From Shimazuella alba (GTDB taxonomy: Bacteria; Bacillota; Bacilli; Thermoactinomycetales; Thermoactinomycetaceae): a stretch of 64,000 nucleotides of DNA. Position 1 is the first letter of the stretch, and every line of letters starts with the position of its first letter. The notes beneath the pieces were generated by a model. That model ran no database searches and was not told where the DNA came from. It saw nothing but the letters and a program-made list of their open reading frames with translations. Positions 7,968-16,599 of this stretch are shown here, piece after piece. Position numbers and translations under genes: made by a program. The stretch is taken from NCBI RefSeq assembly GCF_009831235.1, contig NZ_WUUL01000005.1:124001-188000 (forward strand), read 5' to 3'.

Positions 7968-8903
7968 TTAGGGTCCAAGCTTCTCCTTGTACCATTTTTT
8001 GTTCTGTTCAAAAAAATGCTCATAATGATACATGGTTAAAAAGAGAGTTCCTATTAAATGATTCTGAAGGGGATGTACGTTTTTGGGTTGAACAGTGGTA
8101 TTCAACCGAAACCGTTTGATATCCGTTCCATGTATATCCACATGACTATCTACTTTTTCTATCATCGATTGAATCTGCGCAATTAAACTCTCAACGATTT
8201 CATCCATAAAAGCAAAATGCTCGATAACGTTTGTATGAAAATATTTCTTTTTTAATTCATCTAGCGTTAAGGTTTTAAAGTTTGAAATAACTTCTTTGGA
8301 GAAAGTATGCCTTAAAAAAGGGCCCAGAACCGTTACACTATAAGGAGTAGGTTCAAATAAAAGAAGGTAAATCAAATCAAACCATGCTCTTTGTTCTTGA
8401 GGAGTTTCTACTGATGGAGATGGGGTATCCTCATCAGTTACTGTTTGTTTGGTAACAGGATTTGATATATTTGGTGCATGGTGTAGAGTCGTTTTTAAAA
8501 ATAGATTAGAAAATTCTTCGTACTCCCGTGTGAACATCAACATTTCGTGCCAAACTGAATCTACTTCTTCACTATACATAGGGGTTGTCTTCAATAATGC
8601 TGCCATGATTAAAAATCGTTCCCACTCAAACCAGCGATTTTCAAATTCGATTAGACTAATATAATGTTCTCGAATCACTCTTTCTTGAATCCATGCCCGA
8701 TAATTTTTCGGATAAGATTGTTCTAAATGTTGTAACATATGTTTCATTGCTATTTTGTATTCTTCTCCATAGTTTTTGGTACCGAGATTTGGCAACACAT
8801 AATTTCTCTCTTTGTTTATTTTCTTAGCCTGTCGATAAAAAACCATCGCCATAATCATCATACCTATTAGTATAAATAATAAAAAAGCTGCAAATAGCTC
8901 CAA
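7968..8903 (-). CDS. Membrane-anchored protein with glycine-rich-protein/DUF1399-like core
   Basis: A 311-residue protein with one N-terminal membrane helix (FAAFLLFILIGMMIMAMVF) and a cytoplasmic domain. The segment VDSVWHEMLMFTREYEEF followed by HHAP is reminiscent of the VWHxHxxHTxxYxxF motif of DUF1399/glycine-rich proteins, whose function is unknown. The start is a TTG with GAGAGGAGA about eight bases upstream. Transcribed alone, with its own terminator. No enzyme activity can be assigned. Confidence 0.7.
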   Translation of the reverse strand: MELFAAFLLFILIGMMIMAMVFYRQAKKINKERNYVLPNLGTKNYGEEYKIAMKHMLQHLEQSYPKNYRAWIQERVIREHYISLIEFENRWFEWERFLIMAALLKTTPMYSEEVDSVWHEMLMFTREYEEFSNLFLKTTLHHAPNISNPVTKQTVTDEDTPSPSVETPQEQRAWFDLIYLLLFEPTPYSVTVLGPFLRHTFSKEVISNFKTLTLDELKKKYFHTNVIEHFAFMDEIVESLIAQIQSMIEKVDSHVDIHGTDIKRFRLNTTVQPKNVHPLQNHLIGTLFLTMYHYEHFFEQNKKWYKEKLGP

Positions 8904-8937
8904 AAATTGTTCTCCTCTCTATGAGCAGAAATAGCAA

Positions 8938-8984
8938 AATAAAAAAAGCCAACCCAAACACTCTTTAATAAGCGCTTGGGTGGT
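8938..8984 (-). terminator. Terminator after the bacilliredoxin gene
   Basis: On the minus strand CCACCCAAGCGC pairs with GTGTTTGGGTTGG (two mismatches) and is followed by CTTTTTTT. Confidence 0.75.
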
Positions 8985-8988
8985 CTAT

Positions 8989-9429
8989 TTATTTACAAAA
9001 TGCATTATATGCTTGAGTCAAATTAGCTGTAATGATTTCAACTGGTACATTTTCGATTTCATGACGATGAATCATATGAACCAACTTACCATCTTTCATA
9101 ATTGCAAATGATGGAGAAGATGGAGGTTCTTGCCCAAAGTAAGTACGTGCTTGTTCGGTCGCTTCCTTATCTTGACCTGCAAACACTGTATACAAATGAT
9201 CAGGTTTCACTTCATTTTCCAAAGAAAGACCAACAGCAGGACGAGCAAGTCCAGCAGCACAACCACAAACAGAGTTGACCACTATTAGAGCTGTTCCTTT
9301 TGCGCCTTCCCCTTTTAATGCTTCATCCACTTCTTCTGGAGTGGTTAATTCTTTTATCCCTAATTGCGTAAGTTCATCACGCATATGTTGCGTCATCATA
9401 CGCATTTGTTCTAGATAAAAATTTTGCAT
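8989..9429 (-). CDS. Bacilliredoxin, BrxA/BrxB (YphP/YqiW) family
   Basis: A 146-residue thioredoxin-fold protein with the family CGC active site (Cys55, Cys57 in NSVCGCAAG). Bacilliredoxins remove bacillithiol from S-bacillithiolated proteins in the cytoplasm. The cis-Pro region SSPSFAIMKDGKLVHMIHRH and the C-terminal helix fit the family. The ATG at 9429 has GGGAGGAGGG upstream, so the longer frame to 9537 is rejected. BrxA and BrxB are hard to separate from sequence alone. It implies that this organism makes bacillithiol. Confidence 0.92.
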   Translation of the reverse strand: MQNFYLEQMRMMTQHMRDELTQLGIKELTTPEEVDEALKGEGAKGTALIVVNSVCGCAAGLARPAVGLSLENEVKPDHLYTVFAGQDKEATEQARTYFGQEPPSSPSFAIMKDGKLVHMIHRHEIENVPVEIITANLTQAYNAFCK

Positions 9430-9536
9430 CGATATCCCTCCTCCCGTTATTGTAACCAACAAAGGCACGGGAGTAAATGGGCAGGACATTGACAATGATG
9501 TTTGGAAAACCAAAGCCAATGTCCCGTCCCTTTCCA

Positions 9537-9799
9537 CTACACAAAGGGATGCAGAAGGGAGTTAATCTGGGTCATCAGAAACTTAATGGCTGTACCCGAT
9601 CCCCGACCATGAATAGTAGCGTCCTTCAGCAACCTGCACAGAGCTATCAGTTCTGCTCGCTTACGGTCACTCTCTGGGTAAAAAGCTACCGAGCTTTTTA
9701 CCTTTTCCAGAAGCTCCACTACCACCTGATCAGGCGGACAGGGATCCAAGAGAGAAATGGAGTCAATTTGTCCTGAAACAGCTCATCTCGCCTGCTCAT
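9537..9799 (-). pseudogene. Frameshifted small gene of unknown function
   Basis: On the minus strand an ATG at 9799 with a near-perfect TAGGAGGAAAG site opens a frame (MSRRDELFQDKLTPFLS) that hits a TAG after 26 codons. The frame used next, entering through TTG at 9749, runs 70 codons (residues such as PDQVVVELLEKV and KRAELIALCRLLKDA) and has no ribosome binding site of its own. Joining the two gives a plausible protein of about 90 residues. The higher GC differs from its neighbours. No family recognised; a genuine shift versus two overlapping small genes is unresolved. Confidence 0.45.
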
Positions 9800-9857
9800 C
9801 TTTCCTCCTAAGATCCAAGGGACAGTTATGCTTTCATACTAACATAATAAGAATATT

Positions 9858-10334
9858 TTATCTATTCGTTATGATCTCTGGATTCATATCATGTTGAAAT
9901 AGTCGCTGATTTGCTACTTCTTCCCATCTGGTACCTGTTTTGCCATAGTTGGCATAAGGATCAATACTCAGCCCTCCGCGTGGTAGAAATTTTCCCCATA
10001 CTTCAATGTATTTTGGATCCATAATCGCACGTAAATCCTTCATGATCGTAACAATGCAATTTTCATGGAAATCACCATGATTACGATAACTAAATAAATA
10101 TAGCTTAAGTGATTTACTCTCCACTATTTTCTCGTCTGGGACATAGCTGATGTAGATAGTTGCAAAGTCCGGTTGACTGGTGATTGGGCATAAACTTGTA
10201 AACTCTGGACAATTAAATTTGACGAAATAATCGGTGTCTACATGTCGGTTTGGAAATACTTCTAAAACCTTTGGATCATAGGTAAAGGAATAATTCGTCT
10301 GTTTTCCTAAATGCTGCAATGTTGGTTCTTCCAT
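9858..10334 (-). CDS. queF: NADPH-dependent 7-cyano-7-deazaguanine reductase
   Basis: Reduces preQ0 to preQ1 in queuosine synthesis. The 158-residue unimodular (YkvM-type) form has the nucleophile Cys49 in [13 protein letters not shown] with Asp56, the FHENC segment with the His and Glu of the substrate pocket, and the NADPH-binding [13 protein letters not shown] region. Its ATG abuts the TAA of queD, so it is the last gene of the queECDF operon. A normal full-length gene. Confidence 0.97.
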   Translation of the reverse strand: MEEPTLQHLGKQTNYSFTYDPKVLEVFPNRHVDTDYFVKFNCPEFTSLCPITSQPDFATIYISYVPDEKIVESKSLKLYLFSYRNHGDFHENCIVTIMKDLRAIMDPKYIEVWGKFLPRGGLSIDPYANYGKTGTRWEEVANQRLFQHDMNPEIITNR

Positions 10335-10727
10335 TTATGTATGCACCCTTTCATATCTTACAGTTGCTTCTTCTGTTTCCTGTACTTCTACCCACTGCAC
10401 CGTAGGTTTATTAATTTGTTCCATGCAAAGACGTTCTATTTCTGAGAAAAAAACTTCCGCCACACGCTCTGTCGTTGGAGAAAATCCACCGAGTTCCGGA
10501 TTAAATTCAGGAAAATCATTTAACAGATGATGGTCATACTTTTTGGTGATAGCTTGCTTTACAATTCGATAATCGATCAGCATATGTTTCTCATCTAACC
10601 GAGGACCCTCTATACAAAAAGTAACTTTATAATTGTGTCCATGAATTCGTTCGCATTTGCCAGCACCATATACTTGGTGAGCACAAGCTAACCAAAAATT
10701 TTTTATCAATCGATATCTTCCAACCAC
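10335..10727 (-). CDS. queD: 6-carboxy-5,6,7,8-tetrahydropterin synthase
   Basis: Second step of 7-deazaguanine synthesis, from 7,8-dihydroneopterin triphosphate. Zinc ligands are His17 (ACAHQ), His29 and His31 (IHGHNY); Cys25 in KCERIHGH is catalytic, and the DHHLLND segment supplies the acid/base pair. The marked start is GTG at 10727, which has only a weak upstream GGAAA. The frame stays open upstream without an ATG, and an AAGGGGA site stands after the queC stop but far from this GTG, so the true start is unclear. About 130 residues, typical length. Confidence 0.93.
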   Translation of the reverse strand: MVGRYRLIKNFWLACAHQVYGAGKCERIHGHNYKVTFCIEGPRLDEKHMLIDYRIVKQAITKKYDHHLLNDFPEFNPELGGFSPTTERVAEVFFSEIERLCMEQINKPTVQWVEVQETEEATVRYERVHT

Positions 10728-10774
10728 TTTTCCAACACCATCTTTTTCATCGATTAGGGACTTTATTCCCCTTG

Positions 10775-11449
10775 CTACTTCTGATACGTAATCGGATCAG
10801 CTACGCCTGCTTCTTGGAATCCTTTCATGCGCAAACGACAACTATCACAAGCACCACATGCAGCTGTTCCCCCAAGGTAACAAGAAGTGGTCAAATGATA
10901 AGGGACGTTTAAAGAAACTCCGATTTTAATCGTGTCAGCCTTGCTTAACTGGATGATCGGTGTCTCAATCGATAACTTTTCTTCACTTGTCACTCCTACC
11001 TTCGTAGCTAAGTTAATTGTTTGTGTCATCGATTCGATAAATTCTGGTCGGCAATCAGGATAACCACTAAAGTCTACCGCACTAACACCCACGTAAATAC
11101 GTTTCGCACCTATTACTTCTGCATAGGCTGTTGCCAACGAGAGAAAAATCATGTTCCGAGCTGGTACATATGTATTTGGTATTTGATCGGTTACTCCACT
11201 GATTTGTACCATCTGAGTTTTATCTGTCAAAGAACTCCCGCCAAGCTGTTGAAAAAAAGACAGATTTACGACCCGGTGATACTTGGAAACACCATAGTAC
11301 TCTGCAATTTGCCTCGCGCATTCTACTTCTCTCTCATGCCTTTGCTCATAATGAAAAGTGATGGGATACAAATCATATCCTGCTTCTTTCGCTATCCCCA
11401 TACAAGTAGTACTATCTAAACCTCCACTAAGTACAATAACTGCTTTCAT
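10775..11449 (-). CDS. queC: 7-cyano-7-deazaguanine (preQ0) synthase
   Basis: ATP-dependent conversion of 7-carboxy-7-deazaguanine to preQ0. The N-terminal PP-loop SGGLDSTT lies at residues 8-15 and the C-terminal zinc-binding cysteines in CYLGGTAACGACDSCRLR near residue 190. The ATG at 11449 follows AAGGGGAG and starts two bases after the queE stop, so the longer frame to 11479 is rejected. Part of queECDF. Confidence 0.97.
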   Translation of the reverse strand: MKAVIVLSGGLDSTTCMGIAKEAGYDLYPITFHYEQRHEREVECARQIAEYYGVSKYHRVVNLSFFQQLGGSSLTDKTQMVQISGVTDQIPNTYVPARNMIFLSLATAYAEVIGAKRIYVGVSAVDFSGYPDCRPEFIESMTQTINLATKVGVTSEEKLSIETPIIQLSKADTIKIGVSLNVPYHLTTSCYLGGTAACGACDSCRLRMKGFQEAGVADPITYQK

Positions 11450-11451
11450 CG

Positions 11452-12138
11452 CTATACTCCCCTTAAATCTGGATCCCAAATATATTTATGTGTTTGTAGA
11501 TTTAATTTCACTTTGGTAAGTTTATCAGCTAAAATCCAATTTACCAACGTGTCCGGTGCAAGTTTTCCCCAGACAGGGCTAAACAGTCCTGTTCCCTTTT
11601 GATGAAGCTCCTTATAGGTCTGCACAGCCACTTCGTAATCATTTCGATCTTGAATGACAAATTTTATTTCATCTTGTTCCTCTAAGTAATGAAAATTTTC
11701 TGCTACCATCTTTTCCATTTCCCCACTGGCAGGCAGTTTGTAATCCATGATAAATCGTACTTTTTCTTTGACCTTCTCTCTGTTGTTTCGCAAATCAATA
11801 AAGGCTTTAAGGTTAATTGCACCATTTGTTTCTATATGGATATCTTCTATAAAAGGTAGATCTGCTATTTCTTTGATTAGAGCTAATGACTTTTCACCAT
11901 GCATCAAGGGTTCTCCACCAGTTAAACAAACATTTACATTTCCTAATTCCGTAACTTTCTCTGTTATTTCTTGAATCGTAGCAAAAAATTCTACTTTTGC
12001 AGGTGCATAGCTATATGTCGTATCACACCATGTGCAGCGAAGGTTACAGTTAAAAACCCGAACAAACGTAGTCGGAAAACCAGACTTCAATCCCTCTCCT
12101 TCAACGGTTTCAAAAATTTCAACCATTGGCAGTTTCAT
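11452..12138 (-). CDS. queE: 7-carboxy-7-deazaguanine synthase (radical SAM)
   Basis: Radical SAM enzyme of the preQ0 pathway. The cluster-binding cysteines are Cys31, Cys35 and Cys38 in CNLRCTWCDT, followed by the LTGGEPLMH loop; the N-terminus MVEIFETVEGEG is typical. The ATG at 12138 has TTGGAGGGTG upstream and is preferred over the in-frame ATG at 12162. It is the promoter-proximal gene of the operon. No preQ1 riboswitch could be recognised in its leader. Confidence 0.96.
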   Translation of the reverse strand: MKLPMVEIFETVEGEGLKSGFPTTFVRVFNCNLRCTWCDTTYSYAPAKVEFFATIQEITEKVTELGNVNVCLTGGEPLMHGEKSLALIKEIADLPFIEDIHIETNGAINLKAFIDLRNNREKVKEKVRFIMDYKLPASGEMEKMVAENFHYLEEQDEIKFVIQDRNDYEVAVQTYKELHQKGTGLFSPVWGKLAPDTLVNWILADKLTKVKLNLQTHKYIWDPDLRGV

Positions 12139-12173
12139 AAACTCACCCTCCAAAGCTGTCAAAATAACGATTC

Positions 12174-12182
12174 ATTATAACA
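12174..12182 (-). promoter_or_regulatory. Extended -10 promoter element of the queECDF operon
   Basis: Reading the minus strand, TGTTATAAT stands 36 bases before the queE start, an extended -10 box. A clear -35 is not seen. No preQ1-I motif lies in the short leader. Confidence 0.5.
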
Positions 12183-12318
12183 TATATGGAAAAGTTCACA
12201 CTTCAACTAACACTATTTCTTCTATATATTGGTCTTAACTTCAATCGTATAGCAGAGACTTCTGTGTACAAATCTGTTAAAATACGTAATTATCCGATAT
12301 ATAATGGAGGAGTTTGCT

Positions 12319-13698
12319 TTGGAGCCAAAACAACAACTTTCCGATTTGCAAGGTACACTTAAAAATACAAAAAACAAAGTTGTCCCTTTCTTTTTAAAAA
12401 ACAAAAAATGGAGTATCGTTCTAATCGCATTGGTTTTCATTATTGTTGCAGCTTATATAGCTGGCGCCTACTTGATGAATCCAAGAGATACCGTAACTAG
12501 TTTTGAACAAGCGGTGCGAAATGGTGATGTGAAAACATTAAAAGGGCTGATTCATTCTCCCGAAAGCCAAGTAAAAGTAGACGAAAAGCATCTAAAAGAT
12601 TTGATTACATACAGCAAAGAAAACGAAGAATATTTACCTAAAATCATTGGTAATATGATGGCACAAATTAATGATGAAGAAAATGGTATCCCTAATTCTG
12701 GTGGAGCAACGGACTTTTATTTGAAAAAGACATCTATTCCTCTCTTTTATAGTCACTTTACTATTCAATTCCGTCCTTATTTTCTAGAATTATCAACGAA
12801 TGAAGCGGGCAGCACCCTAAAACTAGATAATAAAAAAGTATTCCAAACAACAGACAAAGAGAAAAAGCATACGATTGGTCCACTAATGCCTGGAATTTAC
12901 AAGACTTCAGCAGAGAAAAAATTTCAGTATGCACTTCTTAGTCAAGAAAATTCTGTAACAGCATTTGATGATGAAAATGCAACTTCCACATCCGATCTTG
13001 AATTATATGGCGGCTCATTAGAATTAGAAAGCAATTTTGAAAATACTTCTATTTTTATCAATGGAAAATCAATTAACCAAACCATTAAAACGATGCCTAA
13101 AATTGGTCCCATTTCCTTTAATGGAACGATTCGCATACATGGTGAACAACAATTTCCTTGGGGGCTGGAAAAAAGCGCTGAAGCTTTAGTAGAACAAGAA
13201 ACAAGCAGTGTAAATATCACTCCCGTCCCATTTGCAACCAATGCCACTCGTAAACCGATTATTACTCTCATCAATAACTACTCCAAACAAGAATTACTTG
13301 CACTTGTTAACCATGATCCAAATAAATTTACAACCATTGGAGATAGTTTGAAAGCCCGATTTATCGAAACCATTAACAATAATGTTCAATTCGAAGAGAC
13401 ATGGAAAGGAAAGGCTCTTGGTACGCGTATTGATTTTGACAATGTGACACTTTCCCTTAATGAAGAAACTAAGATCTATGAAGCGACGATCCCAGTGGAA
13501 ATACATGCCAAATATAGAAAGTACTCACGTTACGATTCAGGAGATGAACCACTCGAAGATAAAGTCGACTACTACAAATTAACCTTATCTTATAACGAGA
13601 AAACGAAGACTTGGTTGATCACAGATAAGGAGGATCAGTACTCCAATACAAGTAATTATTTCAATGGAAAAAACACGGTAAAAAGTGAGTTTAAATGA
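12319..13698 (+). CDS. TcaA-like membrane protein
   Basis: A roughly 460-residue protein with a short N-terminal cytoplasmic part, one membrane helix (SIVLIALVFIIVAAYIAGAY) and a large extracellular region made of repeated beta-rich domains (near residues 70-330) and a C-terminal NTF2-like domain. This is the layout of TcaA, a cell-envelope protein linked to teicoplanin and stress response in staphylococci, but without the N-terminal zinc ribbon. An ATG at 12304 is in frame, but its GGAGGAG is well placed as the binding site for TTG at 12319, which I prefer. Role here is inferred. Confidence 0.75.
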   Translation: MEPKQQLSDLQGTLKNTKNKVVPFFLKNKKWSIVLIALVFIIVAAYIAGAYLMNPRDTVTSFEQAVRNGDVKTLKGLIHSPESQVKVDEKHLKDLITYSKENEEYLPKIIGNMMAQINDEENGIPNSGGATDFYLKKTSIPLFYSHFTIQFRPYFLELSTNEAGSTLKLDNKKVFQTTDKEKKHTIGPLMPGIYKTSAEKKFQYALLSQENSVTAFDDENATSTSDLELYGGSLELESNFENTSIFINGKSINQTIKTMPKIGPISFNGTIRIHGEQQFPWGLEKSAEALVEQETSSVNITPVPFATNATRKPIITLINNYSKQELLALVNHDPNKFTTIGDSLKARFIETINNNVQFEETWKGKALGTRIDFDNVTLSLNEETKIYEATIPVEIHAKYRKYSRYDSGDEPLEDKVDYYKLTLSYNEKTKTWLITDKEDQYSNTSNYFNGKNTVKSEFK

Positions 13699-13708
13699 TA
13701 GAATAAAT

Positions 13709-14002
13709 ATGTCCAAACTCCAGCGTAAAGGAATCCAAATGGCAGACCAGAAGAACAACCCACAGCACGGTCAGTGGTTCGAATGTTTTGTAGAGCTGGC
13801 AGATGGAACTTGCTTCTAGGCTTATGAGGTAATCCTACTTGATGGTGCTTATACATCAGACGGAGGTACTCTGTCTATCAAAGCAGGAACTCTAGGAGCG
13901 GACCTTTTAGGCACCACTACCCAACAGAGACAAAGCCTATCAAGCTTACGCTGTAGGGCACCTGATACCCATTCACCCTGTTACCAGATTAATTTGGTAG
14001 CA
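13709..14002 (+). pseudogene. Decayed small gene with internal amber codon and frameshift
   Basis: From ATG 13709 a frame reads MSKLQRKGIQMADQKNNPQ and on to ELADGTCF, then meets TAG near 13817 and continues in frame with AYEVILLDGAYTSDGGT, SIKAGTLGADLLGTTTQQR. Beyond that the coherent reading shifts frame (DKAYQAYAVGHLIPIHP). The composition is richer in G and C than the genes on either side. No family recognised. It could be a pseudogene or a stop-codon readthrough gene; the second shift argues for decay. Confidence 0.45.
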
Positions 14003-14010
14003 GGGTGAAT
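13971..14010 (+). terminator. Hairpin after the decayed small gene
   Basis: ATTCACCCTG-T-TACCA pairs with TTGGTA-G-CAGGGTGAAT around a short loop and is followed by TAATTTTAAA. A likely terminator. Confidence 0.6.
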
Positions 14011-14144
14011 TAATTTTAAACGAAAATTAATTACAGTAAATCTCAAATAAGGTAATTAGATAAGAATAATAAAAATCATTGTATTTTTAATTCGTTTTAT
14101 ATAATATTGACTCATTGATAACTCATAAAGGACAAGGTGGTAAC

Positions 14145-14882
14145 ATGAAAAAACTTGGAATTCTCGCTTCATTTTTAGCACTTTTCTTATTTGTAGTTGG
14201 TTGTTCCCAAAAAACTTCAAACGGGGATAATAACAACAAGAATGAAACAGAAACACCTCAAATAGAGCAAACCCCACTTGCTGTACTAAAAGAAAATCAA
14301 AAAGTAATGAAAACAATCCAAGGTTACAAATATAGCCGTCAGACAAAAGAGAACGCAGATGGACAATCCTATGACAACACAGAAACAGGAGAAGAACAAA
14401 TAAACCCTGCTGTTTCCCACTTCACTACCACCAAAGGCACTGAATATTACTATGAAAAACAAATGATTTACAAAAAAGAGAATGGACAATGGGTCAAATA
14501 TGCTAACCCAGATGGAAAAGTATTAGTAAGTGTTACCTTTATCAATTTAGTAGATCAACTGTTGAAACAACTTGGAACAAAAGACGAACTTCCTGGTATT
14601 ACCGTAAACAAAGTTGCAAATGACTATGTAGTGTCAATCGATTATTTAGATTACAAAAACCCAGAGATGAGCGATACCGAATTTACACAGTTTAAAAATG
14701 AAGCGCAGACAGCAAAAATCGAATTAACGATTGATGCAAATACGTTTGAACCAAAAAAATATCTATATAATTATGTATTGAAAAATGGCAGCACTCGCTC
14801 TGTAGATATGACTTTAAGCGCTTATAATACACCTGTAACCGTTCCTGCTGATATCGTTAGCAGCGCAAAAAGTACCCAATAG
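14145..14882 (+). CDS. DUF6612-type lipoprotein
   Basis: A 245-residue secreted lipoprotein. The signal peptide (KKLGILASFLALFLFVV) ends in a lipobox with Cys after VVG, followed by an Asn/Glu-rich linker. The rest is the beta-rich LolA/LppX-like fold seen in DUF6612 proteins: repeated KENADGQS, EYYYEKQMIYKKENGQWVKY and ELTIDANTFEPKKY segments. The ATG at 14145 follows AAGGTGG. Role unknown; such proteins may bind lipids at the membrane. Single gene with its own terminator. Confidence 0.8.
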   Translation: MKKLGILASFLALFLFVVGCSQKTSNGDNNNKNETETPQIEQTPLAVLKENQKVMKTIQGYKYSRQTKENADGQSYDNTETGEEQINPAVSHFTTTKGTEYYYEKQMIYKKENGQWVKYANPDGKVLVSVTFINLVDQLLKQLGTKDELPGITVNKVANDYVVSIDYLDYKNPEMSDTEFTQFKNEAQTAKIELTIDANTFEPKKYLYNYVLKNGSTRSVDMTLSAYNTPVTVPADIVSSAKSTQ

Positions 14883-14902
14883 TTTCTAATAAACGTTAAA
14901 AT

Positions 14903-14934
14903 AAACGTCCGGTTATCGCTGGGCGTTTTTGTTT
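14903..14934 (+). terminator. Terminator after the lipoprotein gene
   Basis: AAACGTCC and GGGCGTTTTT form a stem with one G-T pair and a T-run. Confidence 0.7.
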
Positions 14935-15099
14935 TACAATCTTATATTAAAGAGAGTTATTGGTATCATTGCTCTATCCAACGCTGATGCACCACAATCA
15001 TTCTAAGCACTTTAAATGCTTATTCTTACCTATGTTTTTCTCTACTTGCCAATTGATTTTTCCCTTATCTAAAAATTTCATTATTTGAAGGGGATTAAA

Positions 15100-15189
15100 T
15101 TGGATAGAACTTTTTGGAAAACTTATACCTCTGATTTACTAGAATATGATCCTTACCGTTTGAATATGAAAAAAACACAAATTTCCTGA
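15100..15189 (+). CDS. Possible 29-residue small ORF
   Basis: TTG at 15100 is preceded by GAAGGGG at good spacing and opens a frame of 29 codons (MDRTFWKTYTSDLLEYDPYR and nine more). No family recognised; it may be the remnant start of a longer gene. The rest of 14935-15249 holds nothing else I can support. Confidence 0.25.
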   Translation: MDRTFWKTYTSDLLEYDPYRLNMKKTQIS

Positions 15190-15249
15190 CTTAATGTCTG
15201 CTCCACCAGATGCCTATATGAACTAAGTGCTATCAAATAATTTCAAGAA

Positions 15250-15285
15250 AAAACTAGGGCTTATTTAGTTCGCCCTAGTTTTTAT
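15250..15285 (-). terminator. Terminator of the iclR-containing operon
   Basis: AAAACTAGGGC and GCCCTAGTTTT form an 11-bp stem; the minus strand continues with a T-run. It overlaps the last bases of the minus-strand gene at 15282. Confidence 0.8.
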
Positions 15286-15713
15286 CCTTTTAACCAGAAA
15301 TAAACAGAAGCAATGGTGGCAATAAACCAGACTGGCCATAAATTTGGGATCCATCTTCCTAGTAAAACTTCAAAAAAACCTTCGTTTGTTCCCACTAAGG
15401 ACGCACTCTGTTCGCTCCAAATTAATAAATATCCTGTCTTTACATCCATTATGCGATCTAAATAATTACCTGCTAACTTTTCTGCTATTTTATCTTCTTT
15501 CCCCACAGGAATATAGGTTACTTGTTGTTCTACTCCTGCTATCCAATTTTCGTCCAATTGAAACAACCAACCACTAGGTCGATGGACTCCTACTTCCACA
15601 AAATCAACAACTTGGAGTCCTGCACTTAGTTCTTGTTGTAACCAACGAACCATTTTCTCTGGCTCTGTATGCACGGGGAAAAATTGATACAACGGGACTT
15701 TACGTTCTCCCAT
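15282..15713 (-). CDS. Hypothetical protein with C-terminal membrane anchor
   Basis: A 143-residue protein of unknown function. Residues 1-115 are soluble; residues near 118-141 (LWPVWFIATIASVYFWL) form one membrane helix, so it looks tail-anchored. The ATG has GGGAGGATCGG upstream. It starts 17 bases after the iclR-type gene stop and so is probably co-transcribed with it. No motif recognised. Confidence 0.65.
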   Translation of the reverse strand: MGERKVPLYQFFPVHTEPEKMVRWLQQELSAGLQVVDFVEVGVHRPSGWLFQLDENWIAGVEQQVTYIPVGKEDKIAEKLAGNYLDRIMDVKTGYLLIWSEQSASLVGTNEGFFEVLLGRWIPNLWPVWFIATIASVYFWLKG

Positions 15714-15730
15714 GCCCGATCCTCCCGATA

Positions 15731-16471
15731 CTATTTCGCGATCTGCTTACAATGTTCTGCTGCTTGTTTGAGCGACGGTACAAATGTCGACATTTGATCT
15801 ACACTCATTCTGGACACTGGCCCTGATACTGCAAGAGCCGCAAGTAAATGACCATCTCGGTGAAATACTGGTACGGATATCGCAGCTGTGCCCGTTTCTC
15901 TTTCCTCTACACTTAAGGCATAGCCATTCTGCTTAATATCTTCTAATTGTCTCTCATAATCTTGTATTTCTTGCTCTGACATACCAGACTGGGCTAATAA
16001 ACGATTTCGATCATTTTTCGGCAGAAAAGCCATAAAGACTTTACCAGAAGCACCGACGATAATAGGCATCCGTACTCCGATTGGAGCTACTCGTCTGATC
16101 GCTTGATTGGATTCCACTGCCTGTACACGAATACGCTCTGTTCCATCTTGTATGTATAAACTTACTGTTTCATCCAGAGTATCTCGCAATAATTCCATCT
16201 CAGGGATAAATAACATAGCCGGATCACTGGATTGATAGATTTGACCAGCTAACTCCCAAATCCTTATTCCTAATTGATACTTATCCGAACGTAAGTCTCG
16301 TTTGATAAAACCTTTTCCTTCAAGAGTCGCAAGGAGTCGGAAGACAGTACTTTTATTTAACCCAGTCTCTCTGGCTATTTCCGTTAGACCAAGCTCTGCG
16401 TTGTTGGTAAAACATAATAATATATCTAAAGCACGTTCTGCTGCCCGTACTGTATTTTTCTTCTCATCCAT
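15731..16471 (-). CDS. IclR-family transcriptional regulator
   Basis: A 246-residue regulator with an N-terminal winged helix (RALDILLCFTNNAELGLTEIA, then LNKSTVFRLLATLEGKGF, residues 12-55) and the C-terminal IclR effector domain (VSLYIQDGTERIRVQAVES, GASGKVFMAF, AISVPVFHRDGH). These regulate catabolic genes in response to small carboxylates or aromatics. The ATG at 16471 has GCGAGGAGGTC upstream. Its target is not obvious; an 11-bp palindrome lies 40 bases before its start. Confidence 0.92.
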   Translation of the reverse strand: MDEKKNTVRAAERALDILLCFTNNAELGLTEIARETGLNKSTVFRLLATLEGKGFIKRDLRSDKYQLGIRIWELAGQIYQSSDPAMLFIPEMELLRDTLDETVSLYIQDGTERIRVQAVESNQAIRRVAPIGVRMPIIVGASGKVFMAFLPKNDRNRLLAQSGMSEQEIQDYERQLEDIKQNGYALSVEERETGTAAISVPVFHRDGHLLAALAVSGPVSRMSVDQMSTFVPSLKQAAEHCKQIAK

Positions 16472-16510
16472 TTCAAGACCTCCTCGCAAAGCCTTTTGTT
16501 CATTATATAA

Positions 16511-16536
16511 CAAAACACCTCTGTTGAGGTGTTTTG
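16511..16536. terminator. 11-bp palindrome between iclR-type gene and kinase gene
   Basis: CAAAACACCTC and GAGGTGTTTTG are separated by 4 nt. It lies downstream of the kinase gene and 40 bases upstream of the iclR-type start, so it may be the terminator of the two-component operon, an autoregulatory operator, or both. Confidence 0.55.
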
Positions 16537-16599
16537 TCCGTATCTATAGAAGAATGTAGATTTATCGTTACCCCTGTCGGGGAGGTCACTTAGTCCAAA

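Noticed and set aside
9477-9776. 99-codon plus-strand frame across the bacilliredoxin upstream region
   Set aside because: No family match and it overlaps the more protein-like minus-strand frame.
12139-12300. preQ1 riboswitch in front of queE
   Set aside because: The leader is short and the conserved preQ1-I pseudoknot sequence is not present.
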